Assembly (NCBI GenBank): GCA_036785325.1
Contig: JAXIVH010000130.1
Location: 411,581 to 475,580, forward strand
Source of the DNA: Urophycis tenuis
Lineage: Eukaryota > Chordata > Actinopteri > Gadiformes > Phycidae
Direction of reading: 5' to 3'
DNA: 64,000 nt
The notes below the pieces were generated by a model. The model searched no databases. It was not told the origin of the DNA and saw only the letters and a program-made list of their open reading frames with translations. Made by a program: the position numbers and the translations under genes. Each line of letters begins with the position of its first letter. Position 1 is the stretch's first letter. Shown here one piece after another: positions 21,020-32,352 of the stretch.

Positions 21020-22920
21020 TCAGTAGCTATTTTCACCAGATATGCCAAGGTTGTTACAACGAATTTGATTCTCTCTTATGGAACTATAGAAGTGCACCCT
21101 GTTCACTCCTTCCGTTGGACCTGTAGAAATAGAAATACAAGAATGTTACTGAAAGTCTAATTTTCATTAAACTTCCCCTTCCCTTGTGCATGTAGGACAT
21201 GCATGCTGGTGCATGTCTACAGACAGTTCATAAGTTTGGGTTGATGATAGGGTTGCACCGAATCCAGTATTCGGGTTCGGATTCGGCCGAATATTGGGGG
21301 TTTTTTTAGGGGTTCGGGTTCTGCCGAACCTTGGCATTTTTTTTCCACCGAACCCGAATCCTACGCTTTCACTGCGTGCGCCACGCTGGTCGACGTAATT
21401 ATCTGTTTAGAAAAAAAGTGGCGCGTTGGAATGCAGTGGCTATAGCTGCGAGAAAGCGAAAATGGAAGTAGTGGACAGAAAAAGTGTCGTTTGGCAGTTC
21501 TTTCAGATAAAAGAAGGCGATTGAAGTCGAGCTACATGTTCAATTTGCAATGCCGATTTATCTCGTGGTGACAATTTTTTCCCAAATAAAATGAAAAATA
21601 CACTGATGTTGACATTGTTTACTTCATTAATGTGTTTAGTGTTAATGGAGTAGGATTCGGTATTCGGGTTCGGATTCGGCAGAATCTTAACCAGTGGATT
21701 CGGTATTCGGCAGAACCCTAAAAATCTGGATTCGGTGCATCCCTAGTTGATGAGAACCTGGTACTGCTCTATAGGCTGGACACCAACCTGTAAAACAGAT
21801 GAAGTTAAGATGTTCTTCACAAGAGCGTTGCCGCCGTGTGGAAGGATCCACACTGAACACGGCCCCACAGGGGCTTGACTTGTTTGAGCCAGGCTCCCAT
21901 CGGGTTGAGACCATCGGGTCACCAGACATCCAAAACCAGGAGCCTCCTAAATTGGACCTACAGACATTGAAAGAGTTACCTTATAGGTGGAAGGAAGAAA
22001 GCCAAGTGTTTTGGTTTCTTCAAGATATTTTTAGTAAGACAAGAAGAAGAAGAATTACTCATTTGATCCCGTGAGGGAAATTTGGTCTTCTGCATTTAAC
22101 CCAATCGTGAATTAGTGGAATACACTCAGCACACAGTGATGGTGAAGCACACAGTGAGGTGAAGCACACACTTAAACCCGATGCAGTGAGCTGCCTGCAA
22201 CAGCGGCGCTGCTCGGGGGAGCAGTGAGGGGGTTAGGTGCCCTTGCTCAAGGGCACTTCAGCCGTTCGCACTGGTCGGGGGTTCGAACCGGCCACCCTCC
22301 GGTTACAAATCCGAAGCCCTAACCAGTAGGCCGCGGCTGCCCCTTGTCAACGTGATCAGGACAGACATAACCACGTGGACAGCTCTGTCTACCTGATAAG
22401 ACATCAAGGCCTGGCCGGTACCTGCGTAAGCCGACCCAGTGGTGGCTGGTTAGTGGGAATGGGGCGCGGGCCACCAGCTCCTCAATCATCTCCTGGTCTT
22501 CTGGGCCCCTGATGGTCAGCAGGTCCCAGTGAAAGTCTCTGCAGTAGAGCAGGGCGTCCGACCAGCTCATCCGCTTCCCCACCAGTGTGACGTTCCTCCC
22601 CATGTTCTGAATGCTGATGGACGGTGGAACAGGCTCTGGGGAACCAAATGACGCGCGTGGTTGTGAGGGAGTTCTACTCTCCGCCCTGTTCATGTACCTT
22701 TGAGTTTCTTTGAGCGCGACGACTAATGGAACAAACTACCAGCAGAACTGAAATCAGCCCCAACTGTCAACATTTTTAAATCCAGGTTAAAAACACTTCT
22801 CTTCTCCTGTGCTTATGATTGAGCTCTTTTAAAGCACTTTACATTTTAATCTTTTATTTGCACTCTTTGTCCTTTCAATGATTTTAAAGCTCTCTTTTTC
22901 TCTGTACTTTGTTTTTATTA

Positions 22921-23009
<89 letters not shown>

Positions 23010-25315
23010 GTGTGGGGGGGGTAATTGTATGTATTGGGTATGTTCCCAAATCTCACTGTTAACTGTTTGTTTTATGTAAAGCACATTGAGTTGCCATTGT
23101 GTATGAAATGTGCTATACAAATAAAACTGCCTTGCCTTGCCTTGCCTAATCCCTACCCACTATTTTATTACAGTGCATAGCAAGTGTCCATAAAATGTAT
23201 GTGTTTGCAGACATCCCACAATGATTGGTAATTCATTAAGATGAATTGAAAAGTGTCTCCCAGGTCTAAACACAGTGCATGTAAAAAGTGTACACACCCC
23301 TGTGTAAATTTGTTGGTTTTTGTTGTGTGAAAAAATAGATAAAACTAATAATTTCAGAACTTTGTTCACCTACATTCATAATGTGATTTATCACCTGCAC
23401 AGTGCAATTGAAAAACAATCTGACGTCATTCAGGGGGGAATAAATAAAAATAAATACATTAAATGATGCGGATGTATAAGTATGTATGTATGTATGTATG
23501 TAGGCATGTATGTATGTATGTATGTATGTATGTATGTATGTATGTATGTATGCATGCATGCATGCGTGTGTATGTATGTATGTATGTATGTATGTATGTA
23601 CAGTATGTATGTATGTATGTATGTATGTATGTATGTACAGTATGTATGTATGTATGTATGTATGCATGTATGTATGTATCCATGTATGTATGTGAAAGGC
23701 TATGAGATGTCTGGTAAAGATTACATCATTCATATCATTAGTATGAAATTTCACTCTGAAATATCAAAGTACAGAACAGTCATGTAGATCAGCGGTGCCC
23801 AATGTTTGACTTGAGGCGTTCCGCTAAACTCATCAGCACTCATCAACACCTTTCATGAACCAACTCACATATGGTAGAAAATGCACAAGTATTACTGCAA
23901 GAAGGCCACGGCCAGTGGAAAGGACAAGTCGCCGCCTTTGCCCACTTTGTGAATCAACATAACATATCAATGGAAAACATTACATGTATGCAAAACATAT
24001 GATGGACTGCACTGAGCAACACTATTTGTTCACACTTTTTTCCATGACATACTAAAATCCCATGTGCCACCTGCATGTCCCTGATGTACCAGCAGTGGTA
24101 TGGATACCACAGTTTAAAATCGATATGCAGATTAGAATTTGGTGGAAGATTTGACCCAAAGAGTCTTTCAATACTGTCAGTTATAATAGGTAGCCCAAGT
24201 GGGAAACACCCCCTGGCAGTGTTATTGAAGAAGAAGAAGAAGAAGAAGAATTACTCATTTGATCCCGTGAGGGAAATTTGGTCTTCTGCATTTAACCTAA
24301 TCGTGAATTAGTGAAACACTCAGAACACAGTGATGGTGAAGCACACAGTGATGGTGAAGCACACACTTAAACCCGATGCAGTGAGCTGCCTGCAAACAGC
24401 GGCGCTCGGGGAGCAGTGAGGGGTTAGGTGCCTTGCTCAAGGGCACTTCAGCCGTTCGCACTGGTCGGGGTTCGAATGTTGTGCATTAAGAGTGGAACTA
24501 CACAGGACCAGCAGCATTTGATGTTTGACCCATGATGGTTGACCGACAGTGGCACTGGTACAATTATTCCCCTTTGATGATCATATAGTTATGGAGCGGG
24601 TTCCTACCTGCATACACTTTGACCTCACAAAACTGCAGGTAGTCTTGATCAGAGGACTTGTAGAAGTTGATGAACCTTCCTTCCATTCCCCAACACTGGA
24701 CTCTCTGAGTCAAGCAGCCTGGGGCATCGTGTATAATGGCACATCTGAGAAAAAAGTGAGAGAGAAGATACAGCAGTGTGGTTAAGATAGGTATTAGAGA
24801 CCATATTCCAGTAGATGATGGTTTTCAGGTGAACTTGAGCAGAGCACGGGTTGTGCTCCCTTATTTTCAGGGAGTATAATATTCCATGCCAGCTAGTAAT
24901 TTACACGTCTATCCAAAGACACTCAAAAGCCGACTTGAGGAATCATGAGGAATCAAACCCAGAACATTTTGGCTGGGAGTCAAACGGTATTGAGTGAAAG
25001 TAGGGCAGATGGTAGCGGTGATTCACCTTGGATTGTTGTTGCCGTTGTTCTCCAGTGAGTTCCCAATGCGGATTTCCACGTTGTTGAGCCTAAGCCGATA
25101 TGCGTTCCTATTGGTCACCTCGACTTCTGACACCCTGTACACCTCGGGCAGCTCGAGCCTCCACCATGGATCGGGCTCACTTTGGGTAAGGCTACAGCTG
25201 TAGTGGGGGTACTCCGGGTCACGGTTCCCATCGATGGCGTGTTCAGCTTCGCCACCCAGGTAGGTTGAAGACTGGGTAGCTGTGCCGGTCAACGCTATGT
25301 TGAGGCGGGATGCAG
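21020..25315 (-). CDS. F-type lectin plus C-type lectin domain protein, five exons seen
   Basis: Minus-strand exons at 25315-25027, 24744-24608, 22635-22422, 21957-21788 and 21120-21020, all with GT-AG borders and consistent reading phase (289, 137, 214, 170, 101 nt). The first two encode an F-type (fucolectin) domain: ATQSSTY, AEHAIDGN, DPWWRLEL, NGNNNPRCA and FCEVKVYA. The next two encode a C-type lectin domain: SWSDALLYC, HHWVGLRR, then SWFWMSGDP, CGAV and a C-terminal LNFIC. The last gives 33 codons including the stop. In the F-type part the fucose-contacting R-x-D is R-N-A. The C-type part has EPG where sugar binders have EPN or QPD, and lacks WND, so classical Ca-dependent sugar binding is doubtful. 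It is probably secreted, but the signal-peptide exon is unresolved. Introns hold a hAT remnant, SINEs, a LINE tail and microsatellites. Confidence 0.82.
21248..21745 (+). mobile_element. hAT deletion derivative, 498 bp
   Basis: Flanked by a perfect 8 bp duplication GTTGATGA (21240-21247 and 21746-21753). Termini are 'tagggttgcaccgaatcc' and the complement of 'tagggatgcaccgaatcc', with further CGAATAC-type subterminal repeats. At about 21460-21590 the plus strand still reads a BED zinc-finger start (KSVVWQFFQIKEGD, then CSICNADLSRG) with a stop, the N-terminus of a hAT transposase. It sits in the last intron of the lectin gene. Confidence 0.85.
22045..22346 (-). repeat. tRNA-derived SINE, full length
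   Basis: On the minus strand it starts 'gcagccgcggcctactggtt', an A-box-like segment, followed by a B box ('ggttcgaac'). A body and a tail of TTC repeats ('gagtaattcttcttcttct') follow. The copy at 24224-24474 shares the body and tail. It lies in the intron between the two C-type lectin exons. Confidence 0.8.
22700..23150 (+). mobile_element. 3' end of an L2-like LINE
   Basis: The plus strand reads the conserved LINE C-terminus (LPAELKSAPTVNIFKSRLKT, then LLFSC). A 3' untranslated region follows with a (TG)n run, ending in CCTTG tandem units at 23123-23147. Heavily 5' truncated. It lies in an intron of the lectin gene. Confidence 0.7.
22923..23014 (+). repeat. (TG)n microsatellite
   Basis: About 45 TG units, followed by a short G run. 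Confidence 0.97.
23479..23692 (+). repeat. (GTAT)n microsatellite, about 215 bp
   Basis: GTAT tetranucleotides with regular interruptions: GCAT variants at 23551-23566 and two ACAGTATG breaks at about 23600 and 23638. The two break copies suggest a block duplication inside the array. Confidence 0.95.
24224..24474 (-). repeat. tRNA-derived SINE, 5' truncated
   Basis: Shares the body and AAG/TTC tail with 22045-22346, but stops at the B-box region ('ggggttcgaatg'), so the tRNA head is missing. A tandem 'cacacagtgatggtgaag' duplication is present. It lies in the intron between the F-type and C-type lectin parts. Confidence 0.8.
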
Positions 25316-26530
25316 CTTCATGGGGGCAGTGAAACACAGACTAGTTTGTCAAGACGCATTCGAGTGGTCAAAACAGATTAAAACACTTTGCCTGTGTGCT
25401 TGTTTGGATCACTTGTCATTGGCCTCTAAAGGTGGGCACATCGGTATACCTGAAAACCCAGATGACTGCCACAGATGGACAACCACACCTGCCGATGAGA
25501 AAATACTACTCTTAATCAAATAAATATTGAAGGTAATATTTACGAGCACATATTCTGTAATGCTGCAAGCATTTCACCGCTGGTAAGGATTTGCGTTGTT
25601 ATCTGGCTTGTGACAATAAACTTGAAACCTTGAAACCATTTCCACGTTATAGCAGGAACATTTTTTATGAAGTCAATATAATGAACACGATAATGATATA
25701 TAAATACATATGATATATAAATACTCTTGTGCTGTACCAATACCTACCAATGAGACTGCAAATGAGATAACTGGACCCCATGGTTCTGGAGAAACAACAT
25801 GTTCAGACAAAAGATTATTTCATGTTAACATTCAATCACGAGTGAAAATGAATAGCTCATTTGAGATTACAGATCAATACAAAATAAATCATAAAATAGA
25901 TTTGTCTCTGTGACTTGAAGATGGTACCCACCGGCAGCGTCAGGTCGGTCCTTTTGGCTTGAAGGAATCGATGAACAGCACCAGATAGACTATGATTTGC
26001 ATAAATAAATCCAAAGACTCTTGTCTGCAAATACTACTGCTCAGACGCTTACTGTGAGCGTGACCATGGGGGTTTCTGCAGGAAATGAGCGAGACGTGAA
26101 GTCAATGAAAGACTTGGCCTTGGGCTCAATGGATGAGCGAGGGTGAAGCGAGGACCAGTAACCTCCACAAACTTGCATCTAATTTGCCTGGTTCTTACTC
26201 TGTGGCCAATTGACGTTGGTTATTCAGATGTTGCCCAGCCAAGCTGGTTCTTCCAGGTGGTGGAGCTAGCCGAAATGCTCCCAGGACAATGTGTCCCAGT
26301 CGTCACAGCCACATTATCCAGTAGGCCTCAAGACCTTGTCCATTAGGATCTGAAAGTTCTGAATCAAATGAAGGTTCATGTGCACATTGACAGAAAACAA
26401 ACATGCATTGAAATGAGAAGATAAGCAAATCAATTAAGCTTAAATTACAGCTAATGAGGTGTCAACTATACAGGAATTGTAATTGTAATGGTGAGAACCT
26501 AAGAGAATCTCGAGGAACCCCTCAAACAGC
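25316..26530. other. Upstream of the lectin exons; 5' end unresolved
   Basis: On the minus strand the ATG at 26002-26000 starts a hydrophobic peptide, MQIIVYLVLF, that could be a signal-peptide exon. However, its frame meets a TGA before the best donor (GTGGGT), so I do not join it to the lectin. Another short ATG exon with donor GTAAGC lies near 26068. Nothing else is recognised. Confidence 0.3.
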
Positions 26531-27420
26531 AAACATTAAAGGAAAATGCCACCATTTGTCCATACTGAACTATGTTCTTCCCTGATCTTAGATGAGTTTA
26601 TACATACCTCTCTCACTTTTGTGCGTGCACTCGATCGCTCTGGCACGCAGCGCTACTTCGATGTAGCATTTAGCATGTAGCTTGGCCCAGTATATTCCTA
26701 AGGATCCAAACGGGGGTGAAGTTGGAAGCAACCAAGCACTTCCACGTTTTCCCTATTTAAATACGGTTACATGAGTAGTTACACGACCCAAGTAACCAAC
26801 GTGACCTGCACGCCATCGCGTGCACTACCTGTAGTAATAGAAGTAAAAAGTCACGTTGGTTCTATTGACGGAAGTAACAGGGGGAGGGGGAGAGGATCTT
26901 TTAGGAGTGATGATATTACTGTGCCGACGTCAAAGTGCTCCCAGGTGTTATTTTGCCATAAATTATAGTTATCCTTTTTAATCCGCTTAGAAATTTGCCA
27001 TGTTTCATTTTGTGTAACCAGATTGGAGGACCGCTTTCAATCCCTAGGAGAGGTCAGAAGTATTTTTGGAGTGCTTTTCAACTTTGGCCAGCTTAAAGTG
27101 ATGGTTCGGAGTAAAATTCACCTTGAGGTAATTTCCACCAATAATCCAGCCAAATACCCCCTCAGATGCATTTTTAGCGATGGTCAATATTATTCAAGTT
27201 TAGGGCTATCAGTCGAATGGCTTAGTACTGGAGTGAATGGTACAGTGTGTATATCTCATAAAATTACCCCACTAATAATGCATGGATTGTTACCCAACTT
27301 CTGTAGTAGTGCATATAGGGTCTGTACTCACAAAACGAGGCATTTGAAAGTTTGTAAGTACACCAGGAGTTTATTTCAAAGAGCACTTGCCAGATAGCTT
27401 CAACTCTCTGCTGCTAACGC
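26531..27420. repeat. DNA-transposon-like debris
   Basis: Contains sequence typical of teleost MITEs ('aaaggaaaatgccaccattt' at 26539). A 140 bp block at 26838-26977 recurs at 42424-42560 with about 90% identity by eye. No transposase frame is seen. Confidence 0.45.
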
Positions 27421-27575
27421 TACCGCTGCGTCAACGTCACTTCCGTCTTTCCGGAAAAGTTCGTAAAAGTTCTCTTCAAAACTCACAAGTGTAAGGAAAA
27501 AGTTAGTGAATTCAACACTCCATCGAAATGTATTGACAACTGAAATAATTGAATACTTGATATTAGATGATGTTT

Positions 27576-27702
27576 GCACCGTGTTCAATAACTTGCGGGA
27601 TGCAGCAAGCACTTCAGCAGCAGCAGCCGGACTCCAAGGCTGTGAGTCCGGCTGCTGCTGCTGAAGTGCTTGCTGCATCCCGCAAGTTATTGAACACGGT
27701 GC
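27576..27702. repeat. Perfect 59 bp hairpin
   Basis: The left arm, 27576-27634, is the exact reverse complement of 27644-27702, with a 9-base loop (CAAGGCTGT). The arm contains a CAGCAGCAGCAG run. Identity ends sharply at both outer edges. Confidence 0.95.
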
Positions 27703-27940
27703 ATTGCTCGGCTTTTAAATAAACACCGTGAGTCGTTAGGTGTTTACTTAAATTTGAGGTGTTACCTCCTTTGCACGATATCGCTTTATTGCACCTGTTG
27801 CAGAGTCGGAATCATTGGATGTGAAATGTAGCCAAACCTTCGATCTTTCCTCCCACTGCTATCAGTTCTGATGATCTGATCAACAAGTGTGCAGCGTAGC
27901 GGCACTGACGTCACGCAGGTTGACGCCGCCCGCAGCCCCA

Positions 27941-28071
27941 TGTAACGAGACCGAATAAGAACGCACATTTCGGTGCGTCATTTCGGTTCCTGACTTTGTT
28001 TTAACAAAAAAAAAAAAGTCAGGAACCGAAATGACGCACCGAAATTTGCGTTCTTATTCGGTCTCGTTACA
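27941..28071. repeat. 57 bp hairpin with one mismatch
   Basis: 27941-27997 pairs with 28015-28071, with a single mismatch and a 17-base A-rich loop. It is followed by 'cggtgctcaaccctag', a terminal motif common in teleost hAT-type MITEs, so it may be the palindromic end of such an element. Confidence 0.9.
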
Positions 28072-28125
28072 ACCGTTTATGTCGGAACCGGTGCCCTACT
28101 GGAACCGAGTTTCGGTGCTCAACCC

Positions 28126-28522
28126 TAGACAGGAGGGCGCTGCGGCCCAGCGGAGACAGGAGGGCGCTGCGGCCCAGCGGGGACAGGAGGGCGCTGCGGC
28201 CCAGCGGGGACAGGAGGCCGATGCGGCTCATCCTGGTAGTGAGGGAAGACAACCCGCCGTCTGACCCACTCAAACAGCGTGATCATCTCCCCTCCAGTGT
28301 CAGTAGCAGGGGCCTGGCTGGACAGCGGAGCTGCGGGCTTGGTGGCCCGTCTCACAAACCGCGGTCCTCCGAATGCCAGACGGGTTCCACAGAACGGGTT
28401 GGCCTCAGCTGGCCCGTTCTGAGGCTTGGTGGCCCGTCTGGCTGACCGAGGTCCCCCCCGTGCCAAACGGGTGCCCCAGTATGGGTTCCTCTCTGCTGGG
28501 TCCATTTGTGGTCCAAGTCTTC
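28126..28522 (-). pseudogene. Partial internal ORF of the LTR element
   Basis: Minus-strand frame starting MDPAERNPYWGTRLARGG, parallel to the frame at 33120. It contains arginine-rich GGPR.ARRATKP repeats and ends in a proline-rich tandem (PQRPPVPAG) encoded by 27 bp DNA repeats at 28131-28215. The function is unknown; it may be a minimal gag-like product. It is cut off at about 28126. Confidence 0.5.
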
Positions 28523-29045
28523 TGTCAGGGAGTTGCGGAGGGGTAGGACCCAAATGCAGAGAGGCGAGGCAGGCGAGAGTACTTTTGACTATTTTAATTG
28601 TAAACTTAAGCACAGACACAGGAACAGACGGACGACAACTCATATGAACTGCGACAAACGACGACAAGACTCGGACATGGACTGAACAGAAGACAGGACT
28701 TAAATACACAGACTAATTACAAACCCAAGACAGGTGAGGGAACAAGACACAGGTGAACACGATGGGGTAATCACCGAGGGAAACAGAGCAAACCAATGAA
28801 AACCAGACAACACAGACACAGACCATGGGGGTGTACTACGAAGCTCGATTAGTGGGTTAGCGAGGTATGTTGCGCTCAAAGCCTGGGTTAGCTGTCATAC
28901 GAAAGTCGCTCTCTTTTAGCGGCGCTATATCACCATGGTAACTTATGCTCGCAACCAAACCTGGTCGGGAGGAGGTTTTCAGATAACTTTCCGATTAGAT
29001 CGGCTACTTAAAGCCGAGCACCGCCTCCTAGTCCCTCCTTTTGCG

Positions 29046-30362
29046 ATGGCGTCACCATTTGTAGGAATACCAGTTGATCTCAGAGCACGTATAGTACATG
29101 GAGAGAGAGAGAGTATTTCGGGACAGATCCGATCCCTTGGCATTGCCTGAGGATATTCTTTATGAGAGATACAGGTTCTCATCAGAGGGTATTCGCTATT
29201 TGATCGTCCTTGTTGGACCTTATGTAGGCAATGCTACAAAAAGAAGCCGTGCGCTAACTGTTGCGCAGTGTGTCTGTGTTTCACTGCGTTATTTTGCCAC
29301 GGGCACATATATGCATACAGTTGGTGACGCCGAAAATATTAGCAAAAATACAGTGTGCGTTGCGATACGGAAAGTTGTAGCTGCCCTGAATAGCCTGTTA
29401 AATATGTTCGTGGTGTTTCCAAGTTTGTTGCCCACACAAACTGTGAAGGAAGGGTTTTATCAACGTTCAGGTAAAAGGAGAGAAGGTAGCGCGTCGGTAT
29501 TGAGATCTTGCGTGCTGGGTTCGTATATTTATGTGTAGTTCAATACGTTCTATTTCTTATGTCATATGGAATGTTATGGAATTATGTCCAGTTTGGTATA
29601 TTACACGTTTGCATTTGTAACATTCAACAGTTCTCTAATCCATTTATAGGATTCCCCAAACTCATAGGTGCAATTGACTGTACCCATGTCCCCATACATG
29701 CACCGTTAGGGGAACACGAGGCTGACTTTGTCAACAGAAAGACAATTCACAGCATCAATGTGCAGGTAAAGTATTACCTGGGCTAGATCACTGAAATTGC
29801 ATGCAGGTAGCCTACTAAAACTTTATAGCGGTGCTTCATATGGCCCAACTATGGTAACAGAAATGCTGTTTTCAGATGACTTGTGACCATCAACTGATGG
29901 TGACAAGTGTGGATGCAAAATGGCCTGGCTCAGTCCACGACTCGAGGATTTTCCGGGAGTCAAGTCTTTGCCAACAGTTTCTACAAAGGTATGGTGCAAT
30001 ACACAAGATCACTAACTGTAAATGTTGATGAAGTCACTGATCACATGATGTTCTTTCCAATAGGCCATTATGATGGCGTCATCGTGGGGGGACAGAGGGT
30101 ATGCCTGCTTGAGGTTCCTGATGACTCCATACGGTGACCCACAGACACCATCGGAGGGCCGCTGAGGGAGGATTGAGATGACCTTCGGCATCATCAAGTC
30201 CAGATTCAACTGCCTCTGTGGTCTGAGGGTCAAGCCGGAGAGAGAGCCAGCCACATAATCACGGCATGTGTGGTGCTTCATAACATTGCCACCAGTCGGA
30301 GGGAGAGAACTCCTCATGTGCCATTGGTGGCAGATGATGTGGTGGACCCAATAAACAATTGA
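29046..30362 (+). pseudogene. HARBI1-like Harbinger transposase, frameshifted
   Basis: Four exons with GT-AG borders: 29046-29470, 29650-29765, 29876-29988 and 30064-30362. The product is a DDE transposase/nuclease: YRFSSEGIRYL and AENISKNTV in exon 1, GAIDCTHVPIHAPLGE in exon 2, SVDAKWPGSVHDSRIFRES in exon 3, and a TFGIIKSRFNCL block and HNIATSRRER in exon 4. One frameshift near 29105 separates the MASPFVGIPVDL start from the rest, and another near 30090-30170 disrupts the region of the second catalytic aspartate. The gene is therefore probably dead, although the domain is easily recognised. Confidence 0.85.
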
Positions 30363-30599
30363 TTATCCCACAGGAGTGGCTGTTAGACAGGCAATAACCA
30401 CCCAGTTTTTTGGGGTAGCCTACATTTTGTTTTGGAATTTTTGTTTTGGTGGGACATTTGAATAAATACAAGAAATATGGACGGAAACACATTTGGTGAA
30501 GTTTATTTGTTCACATCCTCGCCGTGCATTTGCTGTGAAAGTAGAACAAAATCATTATTTCTGAGTGTCAGTGTAGCTTAACCAAAGAATATATTTAAA

Positions 30600-32087
30600 A
30601 AAAATAGCCAACCCTCTCGAGGAGCTGGATCTCAAGCTTCAGTTTTTTCATTTGAAGAAGTTTTCTCTGATTATCCAGCACCAAGTTGCGCTTGTACAGC
30701 GTCCTTACATTGTCCGTTCCAACCTATAGAAATGATTGGTTAAAATCCTACTTCACTTACGGTCAAACCTTGTGGCACACCTTACAAAAGGAAGAAACGA
30801 CATTAAAAAAAAACCTTGTCTGTCCTGCGTGAAGGTCTTGAGGAGGTGGACATGGAGGAGGCAGTTGGCTCATCTAACGGGTCATCTCTCTGTAGAATAA
30901 ATGATCCAAAGGAAGAGTGATGTGAAACAGTTAAGCACAACGCCCACCGGTTGAGTACAAACTTAAGGAACTTAAGTTAAGAAAAATCACCTCCATAGTC
31001 ACCCTGGACTCACAGGCCGACAGAATGTCGTCATCGTCTATGTTCTAAAAGAATCAGGGAAAGTTATTATAGGCCATTCTTTCCAAAAATCCTGCTCACA
31101 TTTAGAAGGATACACGACACTTGGACGGTTATAGGCTACCTCTTCTTTGAGATTGAAGGGCACTGTCGGTGGCTCCCGCAATACAATGTTGCTCCCTTCA
31201 ACTAAAATGACACAAATGAAGTTACACTGAATCATCTCACAGTTGATAAGACAATCATGTGTGTTCCTTGCCAATAGGCCTACATGAATACATACCGACT
31301 ACATAGGCATGGGATAGGCCTACTGAGGCAGTGGGGTCAGAAGACATGCCCCCTGCCACTCCGGCCATCATCGGCCGTCCTTCATTATGTGCGAGGGCCA
31401 GCTCCTCCGGCACAGTGAAGGGTGCTGGAGCGGACCCCCTAGCAGTGGTGGTTAGCTGGGTTTTGTTCTTATTTGCTACAGGTAATCAACATCAGATGAA
31501 AGGTTAGAGCCTGTTGCAAATCATAGGCTACAATCACCTGGAATTATTGAAATGTATGCTTTAAACTTAGCACATTGAATTATGTTTTTTGTGCTTATTT
31601 CTCACCTGTACCCATGTTCGGAGGGTCGTGCTAACACCCAATCTAGATGGGGTAAAAGGCATGATGATGGACAGACAAAATATGAACACCGGTCGCTGGC
31701 ATGCAGTTCACATACTAATCCACCACCGTCACTACCTTCCGGCACATGCAATACGTTTTTACATATAGGATGTATTTGAAATGAATTCCCTAAATCACAC
31801 AATAAAGCAGGTTGGAGGTTGCTTTTGCATTTTGCAATCATATGCACTCTATTGGGATTAATAGAGTGGGATTAATGGCATAGTTTTTAGACAATTATGC
31901 AGAATCTTTTCACTTACGCATTCACAGAATCTGCTATTTTCTGCCAGCACGCCTCCCTAGCCTTATTATGGCCAACAGTATTGCCCCTTGCCGTTATGGT
32001 CTTTTTAAACTCCTCGTATGAGTTCATAGCGACTACTTGCTCCTCCTGAGTGAAATACATCGCCCGTGTTCGCTCCGTCGGATCCAT
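30600..32087 (-). CDS. Harbinger Myb/SANT-like accessory protein, multi-exon
   Basis: Exon 1 (32087-31918) starts MDPTERTRAMYF, contains a Myb/SANT-like block (TQEEQVVAMNSYEEFKKT and NKAREACWQKIADSVNA) and ends at a GTAAGT donor. Further minus-strand coding blocks follow: LPHLDWVLARPSEHG (about 31670-31600), an alanine/proline-rich block (about 31480-31296), PPTVPFNLKEE (about 31170), DDDDILSACESRVTME (about 31040-30990) and a Leu/Lys-rich coiled coil (NQRKLLQMKKLKLEIQLLER, about 30690-30610). In Harbinger elements this partner helps nuclear import and DNA binding of the transposase. Exon borders beyond the first are approximate. Confidence 0.7.
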
Positions 32088-32352
32088 TTCATCATGGTGA
32101 ATAACGTTGGGTTACGCCCCTTTTACGGGACCGTGCATTGAAACTAAAGTGGAAAACCTGGCTCGACTAATCAAATCGTAAGTGAGCGTCGTGGTACCGT
32201 TTAACTTTGATTGCGACTTTTGTATTTGTCGATCCAGGTTATCCAAAGTAAGCCTGGGTATGTTAATCGAGCTTCGTAGTACACCCCCCATGACAAGGGG
32301 AAACACAGAGCAAACCAATGAAAACCAGACAACACAGACACAGACCATGACA

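Larger units (their letters stand above)
28828..32289. mobile_element. PIF/Harbinger transposon, 3.46 kb
   Basis: Terminal inverted repeats 'ggggtgtactacgaagctcg' and its complement bound the element; an ATG (28825-28827 and 32290-32292) is duplicated at the target, fitting the 3 bp rule of the superfamily. It carries a HARBI1-type transposase gene on the plus strand and a Myb/SANT-like gene on the minus strand, in convergent order, the standard two-gene layout. It is inserted in LTR b of the host LTR element. Confidence 0.88.

Noticed and set aside
23463..23787. Tyr-Val-Cys-Met repeat proteins and Tyr-Ile-His-Thr repeats
   Set aside because: Translations of the GTAT microsatellite on both strands.
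25990..26002. Signal-peptide exon for the lectin gene
   Set aside because: The hydrophobic start meets an in-frame TGA before its best donor, so a join cannot be supported.
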